The notes: generated from the sequence alone by a model not told the origin. A stretch of 24,443 nt of DNA from Pleurobrachia bachei (GCA_000695325.1 AVPN01000399.1:1-24443), one strand, 5' to 3'. Positions 11,601 to 18,900 are shown, numbered from the stretch's first letter. Numbers and translations are program-made.

Positions 11601-12830
11601 CGGACCAATGATAATTTTATCGCAGAGTATAGGCTCACAAAGAATTACCAATGGCTTTTCCTGGCACATGCGCCTGCAGCATAGCTCGAATAATAGATAT
11701 TCTGGACCTCCCACCCCTCAATATTTCATTTTACCGGGATGCTCAGGGGAAAGGGTTTTGCCCGGTAAATCGGGGTGCCCGGTATATCGGGGTAAAATAC
11801 CGTTATTTTCCTAAATTGGGGGAAGTTTTTACTCCCGGTAAATCGGGATTCCGGTAAATCGGGGTCCGACTGTACTAGGAGCTAGTCGTTAGGTATAAGA
11901 AGAATTATTTCCACAGAACATTTGGTAACCATGGTTAGGTAGTTGTGTATTGGGTTAGGGTCAGCACACACCAAAGTTAAAATTAAAGTTAAAATTTGAC
12001 GTTTCTGGTCATAACTCTGCCATTTCTTGGCGAAAATGCTTCTTTTTGGGCTTGTTGGAAAGAGGGCATCCAGCCCGTTCTGAAGAGCTTAAGAAACTTG
12101 AAATCCGCGCAAATTGCGCGGCGTTACAGTGCAAAATGTGCGTGTTAAAATTTTAACGTGTGTGTTTTAATTTTAATTTTAACTTTGGTGTGTGCTGACC
12201 CTTACTTTGGTTACTATGGTTACCATCTTTCCAGGCAAAAGCTGAAGGCTAAGCTGGTGCGAAGTATGCAAGATACCAAAACGATACAGTCCCAACTGCA
12301 GGAGAAGGAGGACACATTCCATAGTGAAAACTCTGGTAAGTTCATCAGAGCATTCATTGGCCTGACATTTCTATCGTGGGTAACGATAAAGGATAAATAA
12401 TGCATGTTTTGTTCGCATTTTTTAAAGTTTTAGTACACTAGGTGTGTCATTTGAGAAATAATCTTATTTCAGCGCTCGCCAAACGACTGCGGGAGGCGCT
12501 TGACAGGCTTGAGGAATCAGAGGTCAAGGGACATGTTCTAGAGAGGACTGCAAAGAACCTTTCTGTTCAGGTAATTATTATTATTATTGGGAAAACCTCA
12601 GGTTCTTGCCACGGCTATTTTGCACTGAGACCTGAGATCTCAAGTTGTCTAATGGTTCCTAATAGGTACTACCTATGGCTTTGTTTGGATTTTGAGATTT
12701 CCAACGCATATTTTCATCACAGGTTGAGGAGCTTGGTGTGGTTAGCAGAAGTTTGGAACTTGAAAATTACCACTTGAAGAAACTTAGTGAGACGCTGGGA
12801 GAGAAAACACCTACGATCAACATACACTGA
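1196..12830 (+). CDS. Long coiled-coil protein, 5' end missing (gene 1)
   Basis: Exons that join in phase: 1196-1331, 1492-1586, 1734-1843, 2000-2309, 2480-2600, then a six-exon cassette (4986-5145, 5309-5428, 5578-5679, 6704-6791, 6917-7047, 7223-7390, or its duplicate at 8037-10587), then 10700-10826, 11355-11475, 12235-12335, 12473-12570 and 12723-12830 with stop TGA. With one cassette this gives about 697 codons. Every intron is GT-AG and the codon phase carries across every junction. The protein starts with a Ser/Thr-rich segment, then a Pro/Arg-rich low-complexity linker (about residues 130-215), then long stretches rich in Glu, Lys, Gln and Leu with heptad-like spacing, typical of a rod-forming coiled coil. 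No catalytic or membrane motif is visible. Such proteins often act in centrosomes, cilia, Golgi tethering or the cytoskeleton, but I do not recognise the family and assign no function. The true start lies upstream. Confidence 0.8.
1311..1421 (+). repeat. Duplicated exon tail and splice donor in intron 1
   Basis: The end of the first exon with its donor (ATCACGGAGCGATCTATCAG then gtgagagcgatcat) recurs 76 bp downstream in the intron with few changes. The second copy has GC instead of GT at the donor position (TTAG then gcgagag). The intron copy may act as a weak GC-type donor or be inert. Confidence 0.7.
2666..4356. repeat. Long inverted repeat, 178-bp arms flanking 1.3 kb
   Basis: The arm at 2666-2843 is almost identical to the reverse complement of 4179-4356. 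Both carry the TATCTTATTC / CTCTCGTATCTC low-complexity motifs and the unique piece GGCGACGAATATATTATATC. The pair lies in the 2.4 kb intron between exons 2480-2600 and 4986-5145 and encloses an antisense coding-like fragment. The right arm overlaps the left arm of the palindrome at 4304-4695. This fits a foldback-type element or repeated inverted duplication. No transposase is visible. Confidence 0.8.
3682..3903 (-). pseudogene. Antisense exon or fragment of a possible galactose-binding (F5/8C or fucolectin-like) domain
   Basis: On the minus strand an AG acceptor just before 3903 opens a frame of 73 residues and a stop. It reads like the end of an extracellular beta-sandwich domain: VSLIGATTNTSCGEI, then QTYTLSCPD, then LAVYLYDD and a closing VIM/IIM-N-LQEVYIV strand. 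Two cysteines, a TxxCP strand and a final hydrophobic -EVYIV strand resemble galactose-binding-like domains of the F5/8C and fucolectin type, but this is from memory and unverified. No partner exons were found, and it lies between the arms of an inverted repeat inside another gene's intron. A captured gene fragment is the best guess; an active nested exon is possible. Confidence 0.4.
4304..4695. repeat. Perfect palindrome: 180-bp arms, 32-bp spacer
   Basis: 4304-4483 equals the reverse complement of 4516-4695 at every base when compared by eye. The spacer 4484-4515 contains repeated AGTAGTAAAAGGT. Part of the right arm is also the first sequence of the second duplication unit, from 7489. Identical arms imply a recent event, gene conversion, or an assembly foldback. 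Confidence 0.9.
4986..7390 (+). CDS. Gene 1 coiled-coil cassette, copy 1 (six exons)
   Basis: Exons 4986-5145 (160 bp), 5309-5428 (120), 5578-5679 (102), 6704-6791 (88), 6917-7047 (131) and 7223-7390 (168). Together they encode about 256 residues of coiled coil, including RDESDMYQDELMRLRGVEEK, KEDIQRELTRLGECLK, ELRRENASLQTAEHQ and VEKVEEQNGQLHHRL. The cassette enters in phase 2 and leaves in phase 0; its 769 bp is one more than a multiple of three. It joins in frame to the exon at 2600 upstream and to 10700 downstream. It differs from copy 2 at few residues, for example ELKAQ here against ELMSQ. Confidence 0.8.
5690..5805. mobile_element. Pogo-like (Tc1/mariner-type) repeat fragment, copy 1
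   Basis: ACCCCGATTTACTGGGATGC and ACAGTCGGACTCCTATTTAA resemble the terminal repeats at 11734-11874, and CCTATTTAACGG recurs three times in the subterminal part. This is typical of short non-autonomous pogo-like elements. No transposase frame is present. The counterpart in the second duplication unit is 8736-8860. Confidence 0.45.
5836..6071. mobile_element. Foldback MITE, about 105-bp arms (copy 1)
   Basis: AACCACGTCCGAATCGTGTT at the left end returns as its reverse complement at the right end. The arms stay about 85 percent matched through an inner GATGGGGATCACGTATCG-type core. It is non-coding, a likely non-autonomous DNA element. The same element lies at 8880-9124 in copy 2, so it predates the duplication. 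Confidence 0.65.
6205..6249 (+). other. Possible alternative terminal mini-exon of gene 1 (copy 1)
   Basis: A good acceptor (TTTTTTCAG) precedes a phase-0 frame VENGDNNLRQIVCF and a stop. Its first residues resemble the coiled coil, and it would follow exon 5578-5679 in frame, giving a truncated isoform. The same frame exists in the duplicate (9396-9440, VEKGDDYLRQIVCF). It could instead be an old exon that lost its donor when the foldback next to it inserted. Confidence 0.25.
6272..6559. mobile_element. Foldback MITE with nested GA/CT palindrome (copy 1)
   Basis: The left arm (CGTGTTAAATGAACGCTACC onward) matches the reverse complement of the right arm ending near CGTTCATTACACGC. Both contain the GTAAGTATATTGTTTTCCCT piece and the GGGAGATTCAG piece. 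The centre is a smaller palindrome of GAGGGAGATAGAGA / TCTCTATCTCCCTC. It is repeated at 9463-9740 in copy 2. Confidence 0.7.
6789..6811 (+). promoter_or_regulatory. Hairpin over the splice donor of exon 6704-6791
   Basis: TTGGTAAGAAA (6789-6799) and TTTCTTACCAA (6801-6811) are perfect 11-bp inverted arms with one spacer base, and the first arm contains the exon-intron junction. A second near-palindrome with another GGTAAGAAA follows at about 6818-6837. In the RNA this could hide the donor. The equivalent intron in copy 2 keeps the donor but lacks the hairpin. Confidence 0.4.
8037..10587 (+). CDS. Gene 1 coiled-coil cassette, copy 2 (six exons)
   Basis: Exons 8037-8196, 8360-8479, 8630-8731, 9892-9979, 10122-10252 and 10420-10587 have the same lengths, phases and splice sites as copy 1, and all remain open. 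Spliced from exon 2480-2600 and into 10700-10826, this copy gives a complete alternative protein. Spliced directly after copy 1 (7390 to 8037) it reads V-K-R-R-I and a stop, because copy 1 leaves in phase 0 while 8037 needs phase 2. Skipping the 8037 exon (7390 to 8360) would keep the frame. The copies may be mutually exclusive, or one may be an assembly (allelic) duplicate. Confidence 0.75.
8736..8860. mobile_element. Pogo-like repeat fragment, copy 2
   Basis: This is the duplicate of the 5690-5805 fragment. Here the terminal motif reads ACAGTCGGACCCCTATTTAA and one of the three TTTAACGG repeats is TTTAACAG. Confidence 0.45.
8880..9124. mobile_element. Foldback MITE, about 105-bp arms (copy 2)
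   Basis: Duplicate of 5836-6071, with a few extra bases in the loop (TTATTACGCG) not present in copy 1. Confidence 0.65.
9224..9361. repeat. 138-bp insertion private to unit 2, flanked by direct repeats
   Basis: TTCGTAAGAATTTATA occurs once in unit 1 but twice here (9208-9223 and 9346-9361), with unrelated sequence between, including a GATGCACTGCT tandem repeat. It is either a deletion in unit 1 between the direct repeats or an insertion here. Confidence 0.7.
9396..9440 (+). other. Possible alternative terminal mini-exon of gene 1 (copy 2)
   Basis: Counterpart of 6205-6249, with acceptor TTTTGTCAG and frame VEKGDDYLRQIVCF then stop. Keeping the frame in both copies means little, as the copies are young. 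Confidence 0.22.
9463..9740. mobile_element. Foldback MITE with nested palindrome (copy 2)
   Basis: Duplicate of 6272-6559 with small deletions in both arms. Confidence 0.65.
10700..12830 (+). CDS. Gene 1, C-terminal exons (five) and stop
   Basis: 10700-10826 (coiled coil, ATDAESKAAQLDAKYAQENE) leaves in phase 1 and joins 11355-11475, whose start GWIDSPDQQDSSPAVKFQ is a non-coil linker before KAEKIIQSIKLDR. 12235-12335 and 12473-12570 return to coiled coil (QKLKAKLVRSMQDTK and ALAKRLREALDRLEESE). 12723-12830 (VEELGVVSRSLELENYHLKK) ends with TPTINIH and TGA at 12828-12830. An alternative end is conceivable: a GTGAGA donor at 12788 would join in phase to an acceptor before 13371 (NHSKVQRPQRSKSEAHPEDT). 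No AATAAA was seen within 500 bp of the stop. Confidence 0.78.
10847..10963. mobile_element. Short MITE with 13-bp terminal inverted repeats
   Basis: GGAACCGACCGAA at 10847-10859 and TTCGGTCGGTTCC at 10951-10963 are perfect inverted ends in the intron between exons 10700-10826 and 11355-11475. The interior (AACCAATCAAAACTCGTTGT) also appears, diverged, at about 9994-10085 in the intron after 9979. No clear target-site duplication was seen. Confidence 0.6.
11280..11300 (+). repeat. (TTG)n microsatellite
   Basis: Seven TTG/TGT repeats directly upstream of a C-A-G, inside an intron of gene 1. Confidence 0.85.
11734..11874. mobile_element. Pogo-like MITE end
   Basis: The right end reads CCGGTAAATCGGGGTCCGAC then TGTA, the reverse complement of the TACAGTCGGACCCCGATTTA type of terminus. 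Several internal CCGGTAAATCGGG repeats and TTGCCCGGTAAAT match the fragments at 5690 and 8736. The left terminal repeat is not evident, so this looks like a truncated non-autonomous element. Confidence 0.5.
11958..12201. mobile_element. Harbinger-like MITE with TTA target duplication
   Basis: GGGTCAGCACACACCAAAGT at the left end and its reverse complement at the right end form inverted repeats that continue into AAAATTAAA. The element is 244 bp and flanked on both sides by TTA (11955-11957 and 12202-12204), the TWA target-site type of PIF/Harbinger elements. It is non-coding. Its right end lies about 30 bp before the acceptor of exon 12235-12335, so it supplies much of that intron's 3' end. 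Confidence 0.7.
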
Positions 12831-12930
12831 TATAATTGTCACCATGGCAACCCGGCCCCTTCACCCAACCTGGTCACCATGACGGCTCAGTGAGACTCTG
12901 GCCTACCATCAACATTCATTGATATAATTG
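12784..12930 (+). repeat. Diverged tandem duplication of the last coding segment into the 3' flank
   Basis: TTAGTGAGACGCTGG and CTACGATCAACATACACTGA (coding end and stop) recur as TCAGTGAGACTCTGG and CTACCATCAACATTCATTGA at 12886-12930, each followed by TATAATTGT. The spacing is about 92-102 bp, with an internal deletion in the second copy. Confidence 0.65.
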
Positions 12931-13652
12931 TGAGAACTACAAAAAAGTAGATAGATGTAATGAATGCTTGACCACTCTTTCCTCGCTTCTCGCCGAAATC
13001 ATAGTCACCATGACAACTGAAATCGAGTGTCAGCACTAGGAATGCTGTATAATCTGATGATCAGTTTCTGATGAGTGCAGACTGCAGCAGCGGCCGGTAA
13101 TCTGGCTAAGGCTATGATGACTTTCCAGATATATGATCAGAGACATGTGTAAGCTGTCAGGCCAATGCTCTGACCACAGTTCTCGCAAGATCCGCTTATT
13201 TGAAAGAAATGAGAATAGGGTCAGGACAATGCTCTGACAGTGTGTAAGTGTATTAGAAAACTGATAAGTGATAACTATTGGGATTTATTGATATCTTGAC
13301 TGAGCTGGAAATGCACTTTTAATTGACTTCTTTTTAAACTAATTTGTCGTTCTACTTTTCTCACCAATAGTGAACCATAGTAAAGTTCAAAGGCCTCAAA
13401 GATCTAAGAGCGAAGCACATCCAGAAGACACCCCAATCAAATGCACCACATCGAAGAGAGCTCCCCATTTTTTAATTTATTCTACCTTTGGGATGAACCT
13501 CCTTATTTCGATATTTTTTCTTTCTCGCTGCCCTATCCTTATCTTTCTCATATTGCTCTCTCCTTTTCTTTCTCACTGTTTCAAACGCGGATCTATATCG
13601 AGAGACATAGTTTGTATCGCGCCCTACACACGCAAAATGTACACATCTAACA

Positions 13653-13654
<2 letters not shown>
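12831..13654. other. 3' flank of gene 1; no firm exon
   Basis: It holds probable 3' untranslated sequence with three GTCACCATGRCAAC-like sites (12838-12851, near 12872, 13004-13017). A possible alternative final exon has its acceptor at 13369-13370 (TTTTCTCACCAATAG) and reads NHSKVQRPQRSKSEAHPEDT before turning into hydrophobic, non-protein-like sequence. Confidence 0.4.

Positions 13655-13696
<42 letters not shown>
13655..13696. repeat. (GA)n microsatellite
   Basis: About 21 uninterrupted GA repeats directly upstream of the promoter at 13740. It creates the R-E-R-E and S-L-S-L open frames in the other reading frames, which are not genes. Confidence 0.95.
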
Positions 13697-13702
<6 letters not shown>

Positions 13703-13739
13703 CAACCCGGAAAAAGCCCATTATTATCATTGCTAGCAT

Positions 13740-13858
13740 CACGTGTCTCTCCTACTTCTCTCCGATTGGCTCCATTCTGCTCACGTGACACCAACACTAC
13801 GCTCTGATTGGTCCACACTTCCCCACGTGACCACTCTGCCATGCGGTTGCTATTTATA
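13740..13858 (+). promoter_or_regulatory. Compact promoter: three E-boxes, two inverted CCAAT boxes, TATA box
   Basis: CACGTG occurs at 13740, 13782 and 13824, and ATTGG (CCAAT on the other strand) at 13765 and 13807. Both series have a spacing of exactly 42 bp. TATTTATA follows at 13851-13858, which would put transcription start near 13880. CACGTG is bound by bHLH-zip factors such as USF, Myc/Max and MITF/TFEB; two of the sites read TCACGTGAC and CCACGTGAC, close to the palindromic USF/TFE form. ATTGG is the NF-Y site. The order and spacing favour a real plus-strand promoter for the exon ending at 14073. Start site and factors are inferred. Confidence 0.65.
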
Positions 13859-13880
13859 GAGTAGCTATGTGCGGTGTGTG

Positions 13881-14073
13881 GCTTAGTGCGCCTTGCCAAG
13901 CTCTCGGAGAGCTCGTGTAATGTAGTTTATTCGGGGATACGTTGTTATAATTGTGGACTTGGAGGTTCATGGAGGGTAGTCGTTGACTAGTTTCAAGGAG
14001 GGTTAATTGGATCGATATAATGGGGAATTCTAGGAGCTGGAGGATGGAGATGTAGTTGTTTAATAGTTTCTAG
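13881..14073 (+). other. Probable 5' noncoding exon of gene 2
   Basis: This is the sequence between the presumed start site (about 30 bp after the TATA box) and a strong splice donor, TTTCTAG then gtaagtta. Stops occur in all frames, so it would be 5' untranslated. The next good acceptor downstream belongs to the coding exon at 15185. The left boundary is an estimate. Confidence 0.45.
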
Positions 14074-14135
14074 GTAAGTTAATCTTTATCAAGCTTGTTA
14101 GAGGAAACTCTAACTGAATGGCGCTACATTAATGG

Positions 14136-14355
14136 GGTTCCATCACTCACAAAACTCTAACTGATAATGGAGCACAGCGATGAACCTTTCTCTGTATTTT
14201 CTCTGTAGGCTGTAGTCTGTAGTACTATCTACAGAAAGAATACAGAGACAGTACATTTGGCATGCCCGGGCACGTGCGCTCACACAGAGATGATATAGAG
14301 AAAGGTTCATCACTGTGCTACATTATCAGTTAGAGTTTTGTGAGTGATGGAATCC
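14136..14355. mobile_element. Inverted-repeat element, about 60-bp arms, in the first intron of gene 2
   Basis: GGTTCCATCACTCACAAAAC through GATGAACCTTTCTCTGTA at 14136-14196 is inverted at 14294-14355. The left arm with upstream sequence from 14104 is also present inverted at about 16155-16256, so this is a dispersed family. The interior holds an ACAGAGA-type smaller inverted repeat. No coding capacity. Confidence 0.65.
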
Positions 14356-14378
14356 ATAACAGCACCCTCTGTACATAT

Positions 14379-15131
14379 ACATGTTGAGTAACAACCCCCT
14401 CTGTTATTATACATGTTGAGTAACAACCCCCTCTGTTATTATACATGTTGAGTAACAACCCCCTCTGTTATTATACATGTTGAGTAACAACCCCCTCTGT
14501 TATTATACATGTTGAGTAACAACCCCCTCTGTTATTATACATGTTGAGTAACAACCCCCTCTGTTATTATACATGTTGAGTAACAACCCCCTCTGTTATT
14601 ATACATGTTGAGTAACAACCCCCTCTGTTATTATACATGTTGAGTAACAACCCCCTCTGTTATTATACATGTTGAGTAACAACCCCCTCTGTTATTATAC
14701 ATGTTGAGTAACAACCCCCTCTGTTATTATACATGTTGAGTAACAACCCCCTCTGTTATTATACATGTTGAGTAACAACCCCCTCTGTTATTATACAGGT
14801 TGAGTAACAACCCCCTCTGCACTACAGGTTGAGTAACAACCCCCTCTGCACTACAGGTTGAGTAACAACCCCCTCTGCACTACAGGTTGAGTAACAACCC
14901 CCTCTGCACTACAGGTTGAGTAACAACCCCCTCTGCACTACAGGTTGAGTAACAACCCCCTCTGCACTACAGGTTGAGTAACAACCCCCTCTGCACTACA
15001 GGTTGAGTAACAACCCCCTCTGCACTACAGGTTGAGTAACAACCCCCTCTGCACTACAGGTTGAGTAACAACCCCCTCTGCACTACAGGTTGAGTAACAA
15101 CCCCCTCTGCACTACAGGTTGAGTAACAAGT
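14379..15131 (+). repeat. Compound minisatellite: 13 x 32 bp then about 11 x 29 bp
   Basis: The 32-bp units (TTGAGTAACAACCCCCTCTG plus TTATTATACATG) run from 14379 to 14794 almost without change. They switch to 29-bp units ending TGCACTACAG from 14795, with a last partial copy near 15114-15131. The shared core is TTGAGTAACAACCCCCTCTG. Each 29-bp unit holds a pyrimidine tract and CAG before GTTGAG, almost the same as the true acceptor CTCTGTTATACAG before GTTGAA at 15185. The array seems to be an amplified copy of that splice acceptor. Confidence 0.95.
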
Positions 15132-15184
15132 AAAACATCCCACCCGCGCCCTCTCTGAGTAACAACACCCTCTCTGTTATACAG

Positions 15185-15280
15185 GTTGAATTATCAAAGG
15201 AGCGAATGGCTAAAATAAAACAGACGGAGAAGAATAAGAAGTACCCCTTCAAAGAGGTTCGGGGTGTCATCCGGCTGCAG
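15185..15280 (+). CDS. First coding exon of a small, basic protein (gene 2)
   Basis: Flanked by acceptor CTCTGTTATACAG and donor CTGCAG then gtatac, with one open frame of 32 codons. An ATG at 15206 begins MAKIKQTEKNKKYPFKEVRG then VIRLQ, a lysine-rich start. The upstream codons VELSKER would be untranslated if the promoter at 13740 drives this gene. Alternatively the exon is a distant alternative 3' exon of gene 1, because its phase 0 also fits exon 12473-12570. Following exons are unclear: an acceptor before 16373 would add VVVIFGIGF and a stop, giving a 34-residue peptide with a hydrophobic tail, but that is weak. The family is not recognised. Confidence 0.5.
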
Positions 15281-15370
15281 GTATACAATATGGACATTAG
15301 ATTCGAATTATTATATACTAGCGCACCTATTGGGTACGCCCCAAGTTACAAGTAAGCGCTTCTTGATAAC

Positions 15371-15391
15371 CCACCCGGCTTCGCCGGGTGG
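15371..15391. repeat. Strong GC hairpin
   Basis: CCACCCGGC, loop TTC, GCCGGGTGG, followed by TTCTTTT. It resembles a bacterial terminator, but in this intron-rich context it is more likely part of a short dispersed palindromic repeat. Confidence 0.6.
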
Positions 15392-15423
15392 TTCTTTTCG
15401 CCCCTTTCAACGTCAATAACACG

Positions 15424-15437
15424 GTTGCCATGGCAAC
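15424..15437. promoter_or_regulatory. Perfect palindromic X-box (RFX-type site)
   Basis: GTTGCCATGGCAAC is the canonical symmetric form bound by RFX factors, which control many ciliary genes in animals. Related sites in this window: 12838-12851, 13004-13017, 20841-20854, 20862-20875 and the copies at 22174-22187 and 22195-22208. Function here is inferred from the motif only. Confidence 0.4.
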
Positions 15438-16154
15438 TGAAGTGGTAACTAAGGTGACTGGCATGTTAAAAGTCATTCGAAAATATTAACAAACTTCCAC
15501 TGGAAGTTCCAAAAGTGTGAGCAACAGCTTTACAGCTTTGTGCCCATAGAGTGTTTTATGAAGGAGCAGCCTGTCGCTTAGATACCGCTGAACGAACGGC
15601 CACTTCGACGTTCATCTTCAACTTATAATAGAGATGGTGATAGAACGCACACATTATATGCATACCTGTTTGGCAAGTTCAGATTTGAGTCTCTGGTGGG
15701 CGTGTTTCAGTACCATGGGGTGTATCCTCTCCCTTTCCGCTGCCCCATCAGCCCTCTCTACACAGTGTTTAAACGCTGAGATGTCATCAGCCGACATATC
15801 CGACCTGAACAATAAACAGAAATTGGTGATATTGGAACCTAAATAACAGTTTGGTAATACATATTGGAACCGATACTACACTCCAAACTTATCATCTTGC
15901 TGCGAGGAAACTAGCAGTATGCAGCTTAGTACACGACTAGGTGACTTTGTAACCAATTATTTAAGTAACTATACCTGTTACAGAATATATGGGACACCGC
16001 GTGTATATACCTGTTACAGAATGTTTGTAGCTCGGACTCCAATCTCCATGCTTCTAGGACACTCTGTGCGTGTTCAACTTTATCAGTGCCAACCTACAAT
16101 CAACATATCGGTTAATAATCGCGATCGGATTATGTATAATCACAGCGCAAAGGT

Positions 16155-16256
16155 GGCCCAATACAGAGAAAGGTTCATCGCTGTGCTCCATTATCAGTTA
16201 GAGTTTTGTGAGTGATGGAATCCCATTAATGAAGCGCCATTCAGTTAGAGTTTCCC
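16155..16256. mobile_element. Inverted copy of the 14104-14196 repeat arm
   Basis: GAGAAAGGTTCATCGCTGTG through GCCATTCAGTTAGAGTTTC matches the reverse complement of 14104-14196 with only a few changes. It is a solo arm of the dispersed inverted-repeat family. Confidence 0.75.
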
Positions 16257-18490
16257 CTTACCGATTATAGCACATTTTTGGTTAATCAGTTATTTAACAA
16301 CACGCTAATGGCACTTTTTGACTTTTTCTTTGGTATAAATATGCTGAATTCTTATCATCACTTATGTTTTAGGTCGTGGTCGTCATTTTTGGGATCGGAT
16401 TCTAATTGGAACCTAGCAACGCAAAAAAAGGGGAATCTTCATAACATCTGGCAAGCGCACTCAGTGTATAATACTTCAGGATCATCCCATATCAGTATTG
16501 ATATATTGTTCTTAATTAATTAATTAGTTAATTAGTTGATTCTTAACGCATTTTAGAGAGTTTTGTGTTTCATTTTATCCTTTGTAAATATATATAGACC
16601 GAATATTATAATAACCAGTGTAAATATACAGTCACATGATCAGTTGCCCTCTAGGTCTTGGCAAACATTTCCATATTTGGCTTTATGCCCATATTTGGCA
16701 TTATTTTACACGCATGTGTGTTCCAGAACGTGTGTCAGTGTCAATTTGTTCTGTATTTTCACTCTGGGGAGGACGGACAGGGATAATGTGAGAAACGGGG
16801 TTTTGAATTATGCAGTACTCACAGCTAAATGTTAGATGAACTAGTGGTCCTGATTTGAAGCTCTCGAAACAGGTAAAATTTCGAGCTGATAATATATTTT
16901 CAGCTAGTTTTTTGTCAGTTTAGACTGGATCAGGGTGCACGCTTCTAACATGATAATATGTGTACGTTACAGAGGACTAGTAATTGTCATACTTTGAATA
17001 ACCGAAGGTGGAATAACACGAATAAGGACCCACTTTGATATCCGTGTGGGGGAAATATGAAAAATATTAGATGCAATGCCCAAATAAGGGGCTAGTTATC
17101 TGATGTCTTTGATTCTCTCCCGCTGGTGTTTTCGGCTGGGGTAGAGGTGCAGGGGTGGGTCTGCCACCGCGTATTAAATGGGAATCTTGAGCGATGTAAT
17201 CGTAACCATATACCACACATTAAAACTTGCACGTGCAAAATGCTCCTTCATAAATATAATTATTGAGTTGTACACGTGTTTGTGTGTGGTATATTTGCGA
17301 TTAAAAAACTCACAATTATATTTACGAGACAAAGAGATCAGAGAATATTATTACATATATAGGGACACGGAACTGCGAGATTTTACAATATACTAACTAG
17401 CGTAAGCCACGTGCAGTACTGTGTGATATTATATGTTAATTAAACTTAATTAATTAACAACATGGGAATGGAAACTATATTTGTGCGTTACACTATTCTA
17501 ATATATTGAGTGATACACTTTTCATGATTAGTTATATTCAAACGCACTAATTAATGATGTTGCCTACTAATATTACCTGTTGCCTGTTATAACCTTATTA
17601 TATATAAACATATATAACATATATATCAAGTACTACAAGCTATATGTGTCACTATATATTTATTGGGGTTGGACCCTGATCTCATACAATGTACATGTGT
17701 TGTGTACACCCTGTTTATGTGGTCTTGGGGTGAATTTATAGAAACAGAATGCCTATACATGTTCTGGAACACTATAATACAGATATGATATACAAAAATA
17801 TATGATATATAATATAATATTCTATTTGCATAGTTGAGTGTTTAAATCTGATGATCTATATATTATGTATGTATTCTATAGAATATACTCGCAGAATTCT
17901 TCACACTTTTTGGACGGTTAAACGCGTTTTTGACCTTCATCCGCTCAATCTCTGTCATATACGTGTGATACCCTATATTATTTCCAGGAATTGTTTGCTA
18001 GAACAGTGATAAAGGGGAACGTTTGTCTTTTAGTGAATTTTAATTTGCCATTATTATACTGTTTCGAGTCTTTTAAAATTTTCTGACATTCCTTCAAAAG
18101 ACATACTTTTTGCCCATTAAATAAATAAATACCCTCACATAGTTGTAACAAAAAATACTACAGATCATCGAAACCTACAGAAAAATGTTCCAGTTCATAG
18201 AGTATAGACCGAACTAAATGAACCCAAGCTATGAATGTTCAAATGATTGTTCAGATAGGAATTTTTCACAATTCACATTCTCAAATCATTCTGCATGCAG
18301 TCTTAGCTGAATTACCTAACAGTCGTAAAACAGTCCTTAAAGTTAAATACTTCCGCAGAATGTTTCAATTAACAGTCGTAAGGATATATCGTCTGCTCAT
18401 CCCAAAGGACTCCACGACCAGTTAGACAATCACTGAAAATGAATTTGTATTACAAATTAGATTAATGAAATGTATAATTACATAATTATA

Positions 18491-18886
18491 CAAATCAAAA
18501 CAACGGTAGTTATTTGGGCCTATACACATGTTTCATGGTGCCCCACGAGGAGGCACCAATCATCAGTAGACAAAGATCAAAATGACAATGAATTGGGATA
18601 AAGTATGACTCCTTCATAAAACATGTCAGTCAAATGTTCCTAGTTAGAATTACATAATTAGTGAAAATAAGAGAGTTAATCTCGTTCCTGGAGAGTGCTC
18701 AATCACTGGACACTGGTGTGAGAGCGGTTGACAAAGAAAAACAAATTCTTATAACGAATTACAAGAATTTGTTTTTCTTTGTTAATTACATAATTACATA
18801 TTTACAAATCAAAACAACGGTAGTTATTTGGGCCTATACACATGTTTCATGATGCCCCACGAGGAGGCACCAATCATCAGTAGACA
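18491..18886. repeat. 82-bp direct repeat pair with a palindrome between
   Basis: 18491-18572 and 18805-18886 match at all but one base (CAAATCAAAACAACGGTAGT to CATCAGTAGACA). Between them is an inverted repeat with 20-bp arms ACAAAGAAAAACAAATTCTT (18731-18750) and its reverse complement (18763-18782). Confidence 0.85.
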
Positions 18887-18900
18887 TTTACATATTCATG

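Noticed and set aside
13370-13899. Open frames with R-E-R-E or S-L-S-L runs on both strands
   Set aside because: They are produced by the GA microsatellite; only the first ~30 codons after 13371 look protein-like.
14379-15131. CRISPR-like regular array
   Set aside because: The units are contiguous and identical from end to end with no variable spacers, so it is a minisatellite.
15112-15297. Antisense 61-residue open frame
   Set aside because: It is the shadow of the plus-strand exon 15185-15280, which has proper splice sites.
15371-15391. Bacterial rho-independent terminator
   Set aside because: The hairpin and T-rich tail look right, but the surroundings are intron-containing eukaryotic DNA with no bacterial genes.
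15919-16215. 98-residue open frame
   Set aside because: It runs through a dispersed inverted-repeat copy, has no splice context and lacks protein-like composition.
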